64,000 nucleotides of DNA, taken from contig JAULBX010031702.1 in assembly GCA_032358255.1 (NCBI GenBank), positions 103,555 to 167,554 on the forward strand, read 5' to 3'. The first letter of the stretch is position 1. Each line of letters opens with the position of its first letter. This stretch comes from Heterotrichella gracilis (Eukaryota > Sar > Xanthophyceae > Tribonematales > Xanthonemataceae). Position numbers and translations under genes: made by a program. The notes beneath the pieces were generated by a model. That model was not told where the DNA came from, did no database searches, and saw only the letters and a list, made by a program, of their open reading frames with translations. This document shows positions 1 to 11,127 of this stretch, one piece after another.

Positions 1-1074
1 CAATACTACACCGCTGACCTATCCGCATGCCATGTGTAGGCACGCAACCTCAGCAACTGGCTGCGTATATGATCTTCGATAGACACACCACTGTCAGAGT
101 TGCAGAAACTAAGCTAAGCCTGCTTTGCCCTCAACCGAGTGCGTCTCACACACGAAGGTGCGTCACCTACATGTCTGGCAATGACTTGAACTCTGGTCTA
201 CTGGCTGTGCTCGGTAAGCCAGGGGCACTCTGCAGTACCTCCTAGGCTGTGATGGTAGCAAAAAGCGTAAAAAATGAAGCTGGTGCCGTCCACAGTCGAG
301 CATTTCCCAGCATAAGCAGCGGGGATTCGCCTTTGGCAGAACATGCACACTAGCCCAAGGGCATCGACGGCGACATTGAATTACCCAAACAAATACCAAC
401 GAGCCACAGGTTTAAGTGGATATCGCTCAGCACCTACACTCACAAAGGTATGCCAAGCAAGAGAATCAGTCCAGAAGGCCCTCGGAGGAAAAGTGACGTG
501 CTACGGGTTGGAGCGGGGTCATGTGAGTATGGGCCCATTCCTGCTTGCGCTTCAGTAGGACTTCAAAATGTATGTTGAACCACAGCAAGTATAGTCTGTG
601 TCCCATAGTTCCACCGTTTGCGCTATGGATGTTGCCCAGGTCCTCCCTACTTGACAGCATGCATGCATCCCATAAACACCGGGATGCATGCATGCATTCG
701 TTGTGTGCATGCATATATGTGGTTTGCAAACCAAAACCCATACCTCAACCTATTCGTCCAACTCCTTTGATGGTTTTCTAAACGACTCCGTCAATTTTTA
801 CCAGCCAGCTGGAAGAACAACCGACACCCTGTCTGCTCTTCGTGCCGTTTCTTGGCCGTATCCCACCTCAGGGCGCATAAGCACTAAGCACGCCCCGCTT
901 TAGGGACGTCCTTACCCTAGGATGCGCATCTCTCGGCGGGTTACGCTTTCAGCAGATTATGCGGAGTGCCACGGCGGCTTTCACACGGCGCCCACCCGTT
1001 AGATCCCCAGCCCTAGCCACCTAGCTGGCTGGGGCACCACCCGTGTGGAGACATAGCATACCCACCCCACCGCA
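1..1074. other. 5' flank of the lipase gene, no gene recognised
   Basis: Short ORFs occur on both strands, but none continues a recognisable domain and none joins the downstream gene. The region holds a perfect inverted repeat at 657-695 and presumably the promoter and 5' leader of the lipase gene that begins at 1075. No TATA box or other defined promoter motif could be assigned. Confidence 0.5.
657..695. repeat. perfect 15-bp inverted repeat (hairpin), 9-nt loop
   Basis: The left arm is three GCAT units followed by CCC (657-671). The right arm is its exact reverse complement (681-695), and the loop is 672-680. A further GCATGCATATATG tract follows immediately. It lies about 380 bp upstream of the lipase start codon. 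It could form a cruciform or an RNA hairpin; the function is unknown. Confidence 0.8.
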
Positions 1075-4000
1075 ATGCCTGGGCTACAGATGTTCAGGCG
1101 GCGGTGGCACGCCGCCAGCGACGACATCCCCGTGGTGGCTGCGCTGTTGGCCACTTTCCACCTCACGTGGTTGCTCATCCTCTTTTGCACCTCAGCGGTG
1201 AGTGGCCACCTTGACTCTTGGTCAGTGGGGGGGACACCCTGCACAAGTTCTCACGTCGATCGACAACACAGTGCTATAGTGTTGTCTAGACAGCTGCACC
1301 GTGGTTCAAGACAGCTGCCTGTATCCGGCTGTACACGTCCTGGAAGGGGTGTGCAGCGTGTACAGAGCTAGGCCTACCCTCTACAGGCTACAAAAGTCTC
1401 CAGTGCTGCACATGACTGCACAGAGCACACCATTAGCTACAACACTACTTATTGGCTGCTGACTTGCCAATACACGCAACAGGCTACGTACTTACCACAG
1501 GCTCCATACTTGTACAGGTGACTGTGTGGGCTGACCCGGCACAGGAGGAGCGGTGCTCCGAGCACGATTGGATCGTCCTCGCAGACACCCTGCTGGCCTA
1601 CTCCGTGGTCTCCTTGATCGTGTTTGCGCTGAGCACAGGCAACGAGATCGCCATGGTGTTTGTGGGCATGATAGGTATGGAGGCAGCACAATCGGGGCTC
1701 ACCCTTTGCCGGTTACAGGTTCGCATGTGCGCGTGCAACCACCAACCTTCCTGCTTGCATAGACACCTGAATGCATGAAATGCAACATGTCGCATGTCGT
1801 GCACCTGTCACACATGTGGCAGATGCGTGGCACATTTCGTGCACTGGGAGCGGATGCGTGCAAGACCGTGCCTGGCTGTGTCAGCGCTCACCTCCCCGTT
1901 TCCTACACCCCAGGCACCCCCCTGGCGGGCCGCAAGCGCCTGGTGATGCAAGGGCTGATGTACAACGAGATGATCCTGCTGGTGCTCATGACGCTCGCAA
2001 GCTGTAAGAACCCTTCCCCCCAAAACCCTTCATAGCCACGGCACTCGGTGGCTCAAGGAACCCTAAACCCTCACAGCTCATCGCGCCGCAATCAGCTCGC
2101 ATCTTCTGGCCACATCCTCCCCTATTTTTACTATCTCACCCACCTTCACTCCCGCCTCCCAGTCCACAACGCCTTCACATCATCAGTGAACATCAATAAA
2201 CCCAGGTTGTGCCGACATGCTGTCGCCATGATGTGCATGTCCACCCCTTGTTGCACATTGGTCTGCACCCACATACGCCTGGCAGCGCTTCCAATAACCT
2301 CATGCTGAGGCACCATGGCTGCAGGTCTGGGTGTGTGGTGGTGGTACGAGTACAACGGATACTGCGTGTACTCAGGGAGCTTCAGATACCTCATCTTCAT
2401 GTCATGGGGGGTCATTGGAATCACAGCGTAAGCAACTCTGGATGGCGGTGGAGGGGGGGTAGCGTGCGCGCTGCTTACCCCACTGTATGCAACGATGCAT
2501 TGATTGTGTATCAACATGCATGTGTGCATAGCTACAAATGCGATGTGATGGAGTGGGTGTGATGGGCGTGTAGATGTGCAGATTTCAGCAATCTTTGCCC
2601 CTCAAATGTGCAGTGTTCAGCTTCATTTGACCCACCCATCTCACAGGCTCCTCTTGCACCTTCCCTTCACCGTCTTCCCAAACTACCTTGCCCCCAAATG
2701 TGCAGATTTGATCGGCATTTGCCCCCCACCTGCAGGCTCCTCATGTACCTTGCCTTCAGCTTCTTCCCCGATTACCGCAAGGTTGAGGCGTGGGAGCAGA
2801 CCGTGAAGCGCATGAGCAGTTGCATGTGCTGCGCACATGTGCTGGAGGGGGCTCAAGGGGGGGAGGGGGAGGGGAACAGGGAGCAGGGGGACATGTAGGG
2901 CACCAATGAACAAGCCAATGCCCAATGCCCTAAACCCTATGCTGAAAGCCCTACTTCTAAACTTCGAAATTAAACCATGCCGCTAGCGAGCTCAGCCAAG
3001 TACCCTGGGCTTCATTATGCACACAAAAACCTAACCCCGAACCCTACGCTATATGATACAAAAACTGCTGGCGCACATGACGCACCTGCATGTCCTTCCC
3101 CTCCCTCCCCTCCCCACCCACCACTCCCTGTGCAGCACCGCCTCCCGTGAGATTGCGGCCTCCATGACCCACATCTTTGGCCGCGTGGACCTGACCGCCA
3201 GCGACCGCCTGCTTGGCATGTACCTCATGGCAATCACGCAGCACGAGAGGAGGCGCAGGCTGATTGCTAAGGCGCTGGCGGGGGCAGGTGGGGACCGGAG
3301 GGCTTGCCTTGAATCAGGGTTTTGTGAATGGGGTTGTAGGGACCTTGGAATGCGCCAAGGCGTACATGGGGATAATGGGTGGTCTCGCAAGGCATATGAG
3401 CTGCGAAGCTGCACCTGCGCAATGCCAAACCTAACAAAATCCTTCATTTACCCCTAACAAAAACCCTTTCCCACCAGGCCTAGACCCTGACAAGGAGCTG
3501 CACCTGGAGCGCAAGCGGGCGCGCTTCCTCTTCCTCTCCCGCAGGAAGGCCTCAGCCTCCGGGAGTAGAACTGCCAGCGGTGGCGCTGACTGGGCCACCC
3601 ACGTCTCCCATGTGGCCAACAGCGTCTCCTCTGCCCAGCAGCTGGATACTGTTGTGGACCGCGCCAGGGCCCTGGGGTTAGTGCGGGGGCTGAGCCGAGT
3701 GAGCACCACGAGCCCTTGGAACCCCAAGGGGGGGAAGGTGGCGGCCTCCCCTGCAAGTGCAGGTGGGGACTGAGGGGTAGCCATGTCACCAGATGACGCC
3801 AATTAGATGCAATGGATATTCCTTTTGCTTTTCTGAAACATATTTCATACTTCAGGCTACGATAAAATAATCAGGAGCAGCAAAAAAGCACAATGATATG
3901 TATTGCAGGTGATTTGGAGTCAGGCGGCGAGGCCTCCAAGCCAGATGTTGACTCCCCCTTTGCATCCCCACATCTAGCGGACCTCCCTCTGGCTGACATC

Positions 4001-7000
4001 CCCGAAACCAGCGAGCAAGAGGACGCATCCCTGGGACTGGATGTGCACATGGAGTACAACATGGCCCGCCAGGTGAACCTAAACCCTACTCCTGAAACCC
4101 TAACCCTGGAATCTATTGAGCCAGAGGGCTCATCCCTGGGACTGGATGCGCACATGCAGTACAACCCTAAACCTTACACCCTAAACCCCAGAACCAGCGA
4201 GCCAGAGGACGCATCCCTGGGACTGGATGTGCACATGGAGTACGACATGGCTTGCCAGGGATCATGACTGCCTCGCCCGCTGTTTCCGCCCGCTATTGAC
4301 CTGCCGGGCTGCGTTCAAAGTGGTATCTTGTTTTGTGTTCCTACCCGTTTTTGCTCCTGTTCTGACTGTCACAGTGTGGCATGTCGCCTCCAATCGCCCG
4401 CTGCTTGGGGTTTGAATAGACCCCGTCCTTCTTATATTTGTTTGTCAGAAATAGGAATCTCAGAAAATACTGAGGAATTGTGTTTTCGTAGGTGGTGCAT
4501 GACCGCCGCATGGCCATCGCTGCGGGCAACGACCAGTACCTGCATGCCAACTCAGCACGCAGCACCTCAGCGAGTGAGACGAGCCTGAGCCGGGGCCCCA
4601 GCACGCGTATGGCCAGCCGCCAGGGGAGCGGTGCCCTAGACGGGGTGCACCACATAGAGCAGGGCATGCAGGCAAGGGCAGCAATTAACCATTACCCATT
4701 TCAACCATTGTAAATTGTGGTCAAATGTGCATTTCAACCATTTTTTCTTTTGTGGAAGAATGTGTATTGACAAGAAACAAAACATAACAAATGTGGTCAA
4801 ACATTTGCTGCACTTTGTATTAGAAATTTACTTTGACATTTCAAGGTAGCAGGTAATCTACCCCCCCCCCCAAAGTAAGTATTTTGTACATGGACAATTT
4901 CCAACCATTATGTCCATTCATTATGCAGGCGCACAGCGCAAGTGGGGAGCTGGCGGGGCCCGGGGCGCTATCTATCCGCAGGCCCCAATCGCGGCTCCTT
5001 TCCATTGACAGCAGCCGAGGGCTGGGTGAGCTGTCCAGCAGCAACCAGCTCCGCCAGGGGTCAAGGAGGCTATCGGCGCTGTTGGGCAGCGGGCGATCGG
5101 CCCTTGGCATGCGGGAGGATCAAGCGGCGCCCAGCACGAGCCGCCCGACCAGCTGCAAGAGCTCCACGAGCGCTGCAGGCGGGGGGGTGGAGCCCACGCA
5201 CAGTGGTCAAGAGGCGCCAACCACCAGCAGCCAGCTCATGAGCCAAAGAAGCGCTGCTGGCACAGGAGGTGAGCGCACGCAGCTTGGGATGCAAGGCGAT
5301 CAAGGGGCGCCCAGCACCAGCCAACCCGCCAGCTGGGAAAGCGCCACAAGCGCCGCAGGCAGGGGAGTTGGGCCCAGTCAGCATCAGGCGCCAGGTGGCA
5401 GCGTGGCGTTGAGCAGCCTGGATAGCGTCATCTCTGCCTGGGATAGCCGGCGGCCCACCCCGAATGGCCACCCCCCACCGCCACCTCATGTTGAGGAGGG
5501 TGCAGGAGTGGGTGCGGGGGTGGGTGCAGGGGAGGGTGCAGGAGTGGGTGCAGGAGTGGGTGCACGAGTGGGGGCAGGGGTTGGTGCAGGAGTGGGGGCA
5601 GAAGAAGGTGCAGTGGAGGAGGCGCTGGCTGATGCGCTGGAGGTTTCGCCTAGCGGCGACTCTGCTGCCATCCCCGAGCTCGACCGACTTGCGCACAAGC
5701 TTGACCACATGGTTACCTACAAGTTCTCATGCGTGCTCAGCCCATCGGTCGGGGTGCTGCGGAGCAAGTGCGACGTGGAGCGCATGCGGTGAGCGGCTGG
5801 GGAAACCTTGGCCTGGTTCGTTTACCCTAACGCGGTCCTGAGGTTGGCGCTCACCTGAACCCTCACTTGTATCCCTGGGCTGAACCCTGCTGACCCTGGC
5901 GCCACATGTGGCTGTCTGCCGGAGGACACTTGAGGGCTGCACCTGATAAATGGGTATGGTCATGTGGTGAACAGCGGTCTCGGAAAGCAGCATGGGGCTC
6001 CTCCGTTTAGGTACAAACCTATTTGCTTAAGTAGCGGTGTGCCCTGCATCAAGAACCAGAATTACCAGGCAACTGGTTTTTCATGACCGTCGTATCATGG
6101 GATGGTCTTGTACCCCTTTTTCCAATCCATTACCACCAGCTTGTGCAAGCACTGTCAACCCCTACACACTCGTACGCAACCTCCACCAACTGACAGAGAA
6201 GCTCACACGTACTGCCATGGGCACCCGTCAAAGGTGCTGGAACCAACCCAGTTGCCTAATCCCCTACACTGGAATCTAATCCAGCGGTCAACCCTAAACC
6301 CAAACTCCTAAACCCCTAACCCTACTGACAGAAGCCCTCCCCTCGTTTGCTGCCAGGGAGCTCGCCAACCTGTACACGGGCAAGTCACATGCTGTGCCCC
6401 GGGAGGTGCTTATCGAGGCACAGGGGGTGCTCAAGTACGCCATGGCGGCATATGGGCTGCAGGACAACATGTGGTTCCAGGGCAGGTGCGCTAGGAGGTG
6501 GTAGCCAGCTGTAGGGTATTTTAGGGTGTATGTAGAGGTGTCTTTGCGTGTCTGTAGGGGACCTGTTCTGCCGCTGCTGCGCTGGTTGGGCTGGTTCTTT
6601 TTCATGCATATGTATTGTTAAATTTGTTCTTTCCCCCCTTCGCTGTGCAGCTCTGTTGTCGTACGCCGCCTTTGCCATCGAATCCCCTCCCTTCCCTTAC
6701 CCCTTACCCCTTGGCTGTCAGAGTGGGATGATCCTAGATTACCCACCTACCATCCTCCCTCGTATACCCACACCACATCCCTATACCTGACAACTTGACC
6801 ATCCTCCCCTGCGCCCTTCCCCAGGCCCATGAACCAGGCTCAATCGTGGGCCAAATGCTTTGCTGGCTGCCTGCATATATCCTGCCGCACACGCAACCTG
6901 CGGCTGGTGTACGGATTGCTGGGGATGGAACCCGGGGACCCCGCGCTGGTGCATGCAAGCTACACCAACGTCTCGCGAGGTGCGCAAGTGTGCCAGGGTG

Positions 7001-9809
7001 GGGCGCTGTGTAGGGGAGTTGATGGGTACGGGTGCGTGGGGAAGTGGCTTTGAGAAATGTAATGTTGGGGGCGGTGATGTGGGTATGTGGGTGTGGATGT
7101 ACAGTCTTGCTCTTAGGCTGGGTTGGTTAAAAGAAAGGGCAACAGTGTGGGTTAGTCCTTGCAACTGCACCTACCTACAACCCCCATGCCTGCAGGTGCA
7201 TTACCCCATGCATTACCCCACACCCCCCATGCCTGCAGGTGCATTACCCTACATTGTGGTCACTGATGAGGTGCGGCGCCGCCTGATCATTGCTGTGCGC
7301 GGCACTGTGAGCATGGATGACCTGGTCACTGACCTGCTGAGCAAGCCTGTGGGGGTGGATGAATGGCTGCCAGAGGGGTTCAGGGAGGTGAGAGTGGCGG
7401 GGTTTTAAGGTTGAGGGAGCGGGGGTTAACACTAATATTAAAGGATCGAAGTAATAGCCAAGAGGCCATGTACTTCTGCATACACACAGATTGTTTTTAT
7501 GAAGGCAAGTCAAATGGCAGGGGCTTTGCGCAATGGTCTGCAAGCTGAAAACCACATTTTCTATCCACTATTATTTTACGCCCATATGATTCCATTCCCG
7601 TTATGCTGCAGGCGCACCCATACGAAGGCCCCGCCCACGTGCACGCAGGGGTTGTGGATGCAGCCACGGCAGTGCTACGGGACCTGGTGGCATGGGGTGG
7701 GTGCACCCTGAACCCTGAACCCTGAACCCTAAACCCTAAAGCTGATGGCTAGGGATACGGGTTGAGATCAGAGTCCTCGGCATGTGGCATGGGTAGATGA
7801 AGCAAGGGCCTGCATGGTCTGAAAAGGCACAATTGTCAGATTTCCTTGCGAGGATTCTCTTAAATTTCCCCTCGGTGGCTACCGTGTCACCTCCCCTTGT
7901 CATCCCCCTCCTATCACATCTGATTTATCCCACCCCCCCTTGCAGGCATCCTCCCCGAAGTGGCTCTCCAGCAGGGCGACACCCCCCTCCCCCCAACGCC
8001 CACCGCCAGCACCACCACCCGCCGCCCAGTCCGCCCCTCCCTGGGCGCCAGCGTGCATGCTGACCGGGCACGCTGCGCCGCCATTGGCCGCCTGCTGGCC
8101 CAGGGGGAGTGGCAGGTGGTGACTACAGGCCACTCCCTGGGGGCTGCGGTGGCTACCATGCTGGCGCTCAAGCTGTGCTGCTGCTACCCACGTGCGTGCG
8201 CTGCTTGGGGGGGCGTGCCCTGGGAATGTGAACCCCTGAGTGGCTTGCCGTCAGGCAATGCCACGCTGCACATGACAGTGTTGATGCAGGGGCTTGATAG
8301 CACTACTGGGCTGCATGTGGCCACGGGTTGTATCTAATGCTTAGTCTGCCGCCCGAATCTCCATGTACCCCTGCTTAGATTTTGTCTCCTTGACAGGCCT
8401 TCCACCAACACACGAGGAAACTCAGTGCAAAATCCAAACCTGACTCGAGGCGCCTCCCCATTGCAGGCGTGCAGTGCTGGGCCTACTGCCCCCCCGGCGG
8501 CCTCATGAGCGCCAACCTTTCCTCCGCCTGCGCCCCCCTGGTGCACTCCCTGGTGGTTGGCAAGGATGTGGTGTCGCGCCTGTCGCTGCACACAATGCAG
8601 CGGTTCATGGACGAGGCGGTGGTGGCCTTGGCAAGATGCAAGTGCGTGTTAAGGGTTGGGGTAGGGTTTGGCTTAAGTCAGGCCTTGGCGCTGGCGTTGG
8701 TTTGTTTTTTTTGATAGGATTTTGGTAGGGTTTGTGAGGGGCTTCATGGTACAGGCGGTATGTTGTCGGTTAGATGCAAGTGAGTGCTTGCTGGGGTTTT
8801 GTCATATGTGTTGCCATGATGGGCGGCTGCAAATATCAGCTTGAGTACGGTAGTCCGCCACCCACCACCCCTCCACCCACACCCACACTCACACCCACAC
8901 CCACACCCACACCCACACCCACACCCACACCCACACCCACACCCACACCCACACCCACACCCACACCCACCCACCCCTACACCCGCCAGGTACTCCAAGC
9001 TGCACGCCCTGTGGATCATCCTGCGCCACAAGCTTGCCAACATGACCACACAGGCTAGGGACCTGTTCTACAGATACGAGGACATACCGGATGAGGCGGC
9101 CGACACCCTGCAGCAGTAAGTGCACCTGTCCATGCCCCACTGCCTCCCCTGGATGAATAGGCCTTGCCACTTGTGGGTCTGTGCATGTGCCACGTCATGC
9201 AGCAGAGCTGTGTATGAACCAAGCAAGGGCACGGGGGGTGCCTGGCCTCCGCACCATGCTGCCATGTCTATCAGCGCAGCGACGACGATGCCATCATGTA
9301 CATATGTCATGTCCCATGTCACCAATGATAATGACAATGAGAATGAACAATGACAACCACAAGTACAACTGCAATCACAATGACAACGTCCCTTTACAAT
9401 GTGCCGCCCACACTGCTTGCACGTGCACCAACCCGCCATCGGCAATGTCCATTCCCCTCCCTGTTGCAGGCTGCATGACGCGTCCACCCTGCCCGAGGGC
9501 TCCCACATCCCCCTCTACCCCCCCGGCTCCATCGCCTTCCTGCGCCTGCTGGGGACCGACACCAGCACCCGCCATCCCCGCGAGGCCTGGGATGCAGTGT
9601 GGGTGAAGCCCGAGGATGTGATCGGCGAGGGCATCCTTGTATCCAACAAAATGCTGGCGCACCACCGCGCGCCAAAGTGTAAGGAGGCCATTGCCAGCGC
9701 CTTGCTGCTGGCGCCTGGGGATAAGCTGGAGGTGGTGGAGTCAGGGTCGGAGTGCAGCTGGAGTCAGGTGGAGGTGCCTGAGGTGGTGGTGGGCATGGAG
9801 GGCAGGTGA
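1075..9809 (+). CDS. sn-1-specific diacylglycerol lipase, DAGL-type, four-helix membrane protein
   Basis: The model has 18 exons: 1075-1197, 1518-1674, 1914-2003, 2325-2427, 2736-2894, 3136-3287, 3478-3762, 3909-4072, 4492-4671, 4929-5788, 6357-6485, 6825-6979, 7239-7387, 7612-7696, 7946-8191, 8467-8641, 8990-9115 and 9470-9809. They total 3678 nt (1225 aa). The N-terminus MPGLQMFRRRW followed by hydrophobic helices in exons 1-5 resembles animal DAGL alpha/beta. The lipase class 3 core contains RGTVSMDDLVTDL (exon 13), nucleophile motif GHSLG (Ser about 994, exon 15), Asp about 1046 in VVGKDVVSRL, and His about 1177/1178 in KMLAHHRAP. Such enzymes hydrolyse diacylglycerol to 2-monoacylglycerol and a free fatty acid at membranes. 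Exons 7-10 are a long low-complexity insert carrying internal repeats. The intron after exon 9 appears to be GC-AG. The ends of exons 5, 7 and 8 are the least certain. The last exon could instead splice at its final GT. Confidence 0.85.
4002..4262 (+). repeat. three imperfect copies of an acidic coding unit separated by telomere-like repeats
   Basis: A stretch encoding SEQEDASLGLDVHMEYNMA (from about 4002) recurs as IEPEGSSLGLDAHMQYNP (from about 4109) and SEPEDASLGLDVHMEYDMA (from about 4191). The two spacers consist largely of CCCTAAA/CCCTGAA-like heptamers. One reading frame stays open across all three copies to a stop at 4265. The first copy is the end of lipase exon 8. Copies 2 and 3 lie in the modelled intron, or would be coding if the splice at 4072 is not used. 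Confidence 0.8.
5500..5615 (+). repeat. 12-bp coding minisatellite in lipase exon 10
   Basis: About nine to ten copies of a GTGGGTGCAGGA-like unit encode a Val-Gly-Ala-Gly repeat, with occasional Glu or Arg substitutions, inside the cytosolic low-complexity insert of the lipase. Copy number is likely to vary between strains because the unit length preserves the frame. Confidence 0.85.
6289..6335 (+). repeat. telomere-like CCCTAAA tract in lipase intron 10
   Basis: Degenerate repeats of the plant-type telomere unit (CCCTAAAC, CCTAAACCC, CCTAACCCTA) lie just upstream of the exon 11 acceptor at 6355-6356. This is one of several such tracts in the window and is too short and degenerate to be a functional telomere. 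Confidence 0.7.
7184..7250 (+). repeat. tandem duplication carrying the exon 13 splice acceptor
   Basis: CCCCCATGCCTGCAGGTGCATTACCC occurs twice, 43 bp apart. Each copy carries a pyrimidine-containing TGCAG acceptor followed by the first codons of exon 13. The downstream copy (exon start 7239) keeps the lipase frame. Using the upstream copy (exon start 7196) would add 43 nt and shift the frame. Confidence 0.8.
7703..7740 (+). repeat. telomere-like tract in lipase intron 14
   Basis: Three CCCTGAA units followed by two CCCTAAA units begin 7 nt after the exon 14 donor. The sharp change from variant to canonical heptamer resembles a small interstitial telomeric insertion that has partly diverged. 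Confidence 0.85.
8877..8972 (+). repeat. (ACACCC)n microsatellite in lipase intron 16
   Basis: This is a nearly pure hexanucleotide array of about 15 units ending about 15 nt before the exon 17 acceptor at 8989. In antisense it reads as GGGTGT, which is G-rich. It produces spurious Thr-Pro, His-Pro and Trp-Val ORFs on both strands that should not be annotated. Confidence 0.95.
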
Positions 9810-11127
9810 ATGCGGGGAGGGGAGTATCGGATGGATTACTATAGTGAGGGGTTGATGGTGTAGTGTAGTGGGGCAACGGATTGTCGTCCTTCTTAGGATG
9901 TGCGGGGTTAAGAGGCAATATTATGTCACTCAACCTGAGCCTTATCAGTTGCAGGAGAAAGTTTGACATGGGGAATGCACACTACTGTTGCAGCAAGGCG
10001 CGCTCTGAAGGGGGCAGCTATACATCCCACTGCACAATTATCTATAAGCGGTGTCCCAGTGGGAATGTTTTCCGCCTTGCACTTGTGCCCCAAAAATCTG
10101 CGTTGCGCACTGAATTGCCCTTTTTTTCTTTGTAGACTATCTCCAAGGCACTTGGTTTTTACACCACCAAGATGATCCAAACTCCTGAATCAGATTTCAA
10201 ATACGATGCACTGTGTTTATAGTATCTTGGGTACGTTAAGTTAACAAGGGCCTGCTTGCTATAAGCAAGTAAGCCTTACCTTATCTTCAACCATATGGTT
10301 TTATCCAATAAGTTGCTGTATCGCACAATAAACATGATCCCGTTACTGACAGGCGTCGCATGCTGGGCGCTCTGACCTGTCACTGTAGTGTTATCAATGA
10401 GCTCAGCAACTAAGCAATTGTTGCAGTAGTTTACAATCATTGTGAGCGCGCAGCCAATGCAGACGATGCAGCAGCAGTATTTACAATTTCTAGGAGAATC
10501 CAGGCGGGTAATCCTCATTTTTATCATGATGTACGCGTATATACGCATATGATTACATCATGGTGGATTTCCACATTTGACACTATTCAACCTACGGTAG
10601 GAAGAAATGGAAAATTGGTGACTCACTCAGATTTCAAATCTGATTTGTGTAAACACGATGCCATTGTTGCGGCATCATGATGGTAATTACGCATAGCAAT
10701 GCCCTGGCCGGCGCATTCTTGCCAGCAACCCTGAGCTAGAAAAAAAGTCTTAATCACACAAGCACACAAACAAACAGTCCACTGGATATTATTTTGGGGA
10801 AAACTAGTTGTAGATGCAGCAAACTTCCCACCATATTGGCACAACAGAAGCATGGTGTGTTGCTACTGGAACTAGCTGGCACTCATGTAATACCTAGCAC
10901 CCATGCTGATTGAACAAATAAGCACAAAGGAAAGGAACGCACAAAGGCGGAGTTCAGAGACACATATGCAAGCCAAAAGGCTCACACCAGGGCACCAGGA
11001 AGAAATGTATACAATTGCCCCAGTAGCCCAATGGTGCCCTGTGTATCGCAAAGTGGCGCTTGGCAGTAAACACTTGACTTGCCAAACGGAGGATTTCATC
11101 CACTGGCTTGATTTGCCGCTCCATCGC
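9810..11127. other. intergenic region between convergent genes
   Basis: This is the 3' flank of both the lipase (+) and the FAD monooxygenase (-). No domain or coding continuation was found. It contains an AAAGGAACGCACAAAGGCGGAGT segment (about 10930-10953) that recurs just after the WDR12 stop codon near 27510. TTACA motifs on the plus strand (for example near 10428, 10479 and 10551) could serve as antisense TGTAA polyadenylation signals. Confidence 0.5.

Noticed and set aside
5070-5710. Long minus-strand ORFs opposite lipase exon 10, rich in Thr-Pro-Ala or Cys-Thr repeats
   Set aside because: They are antisense shadows of the GTGGGTGCAGGA minisatellite and of the GC-rich coding strand; no domain and no splice logic.
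7703-7740. CRISPR-like short direct repeats
   Set aside because: The heptamers are plant-type telomere repeats without unique spacers, inside a spliced eukaryotic intron.
8744-9170. Repetitive ORFs (Thr-Pro, His-Pro, Gly-Cys, Val-Trp) on both strands
   Set aside because: Direct translations of the (ACACCC)n intron microsatellite.
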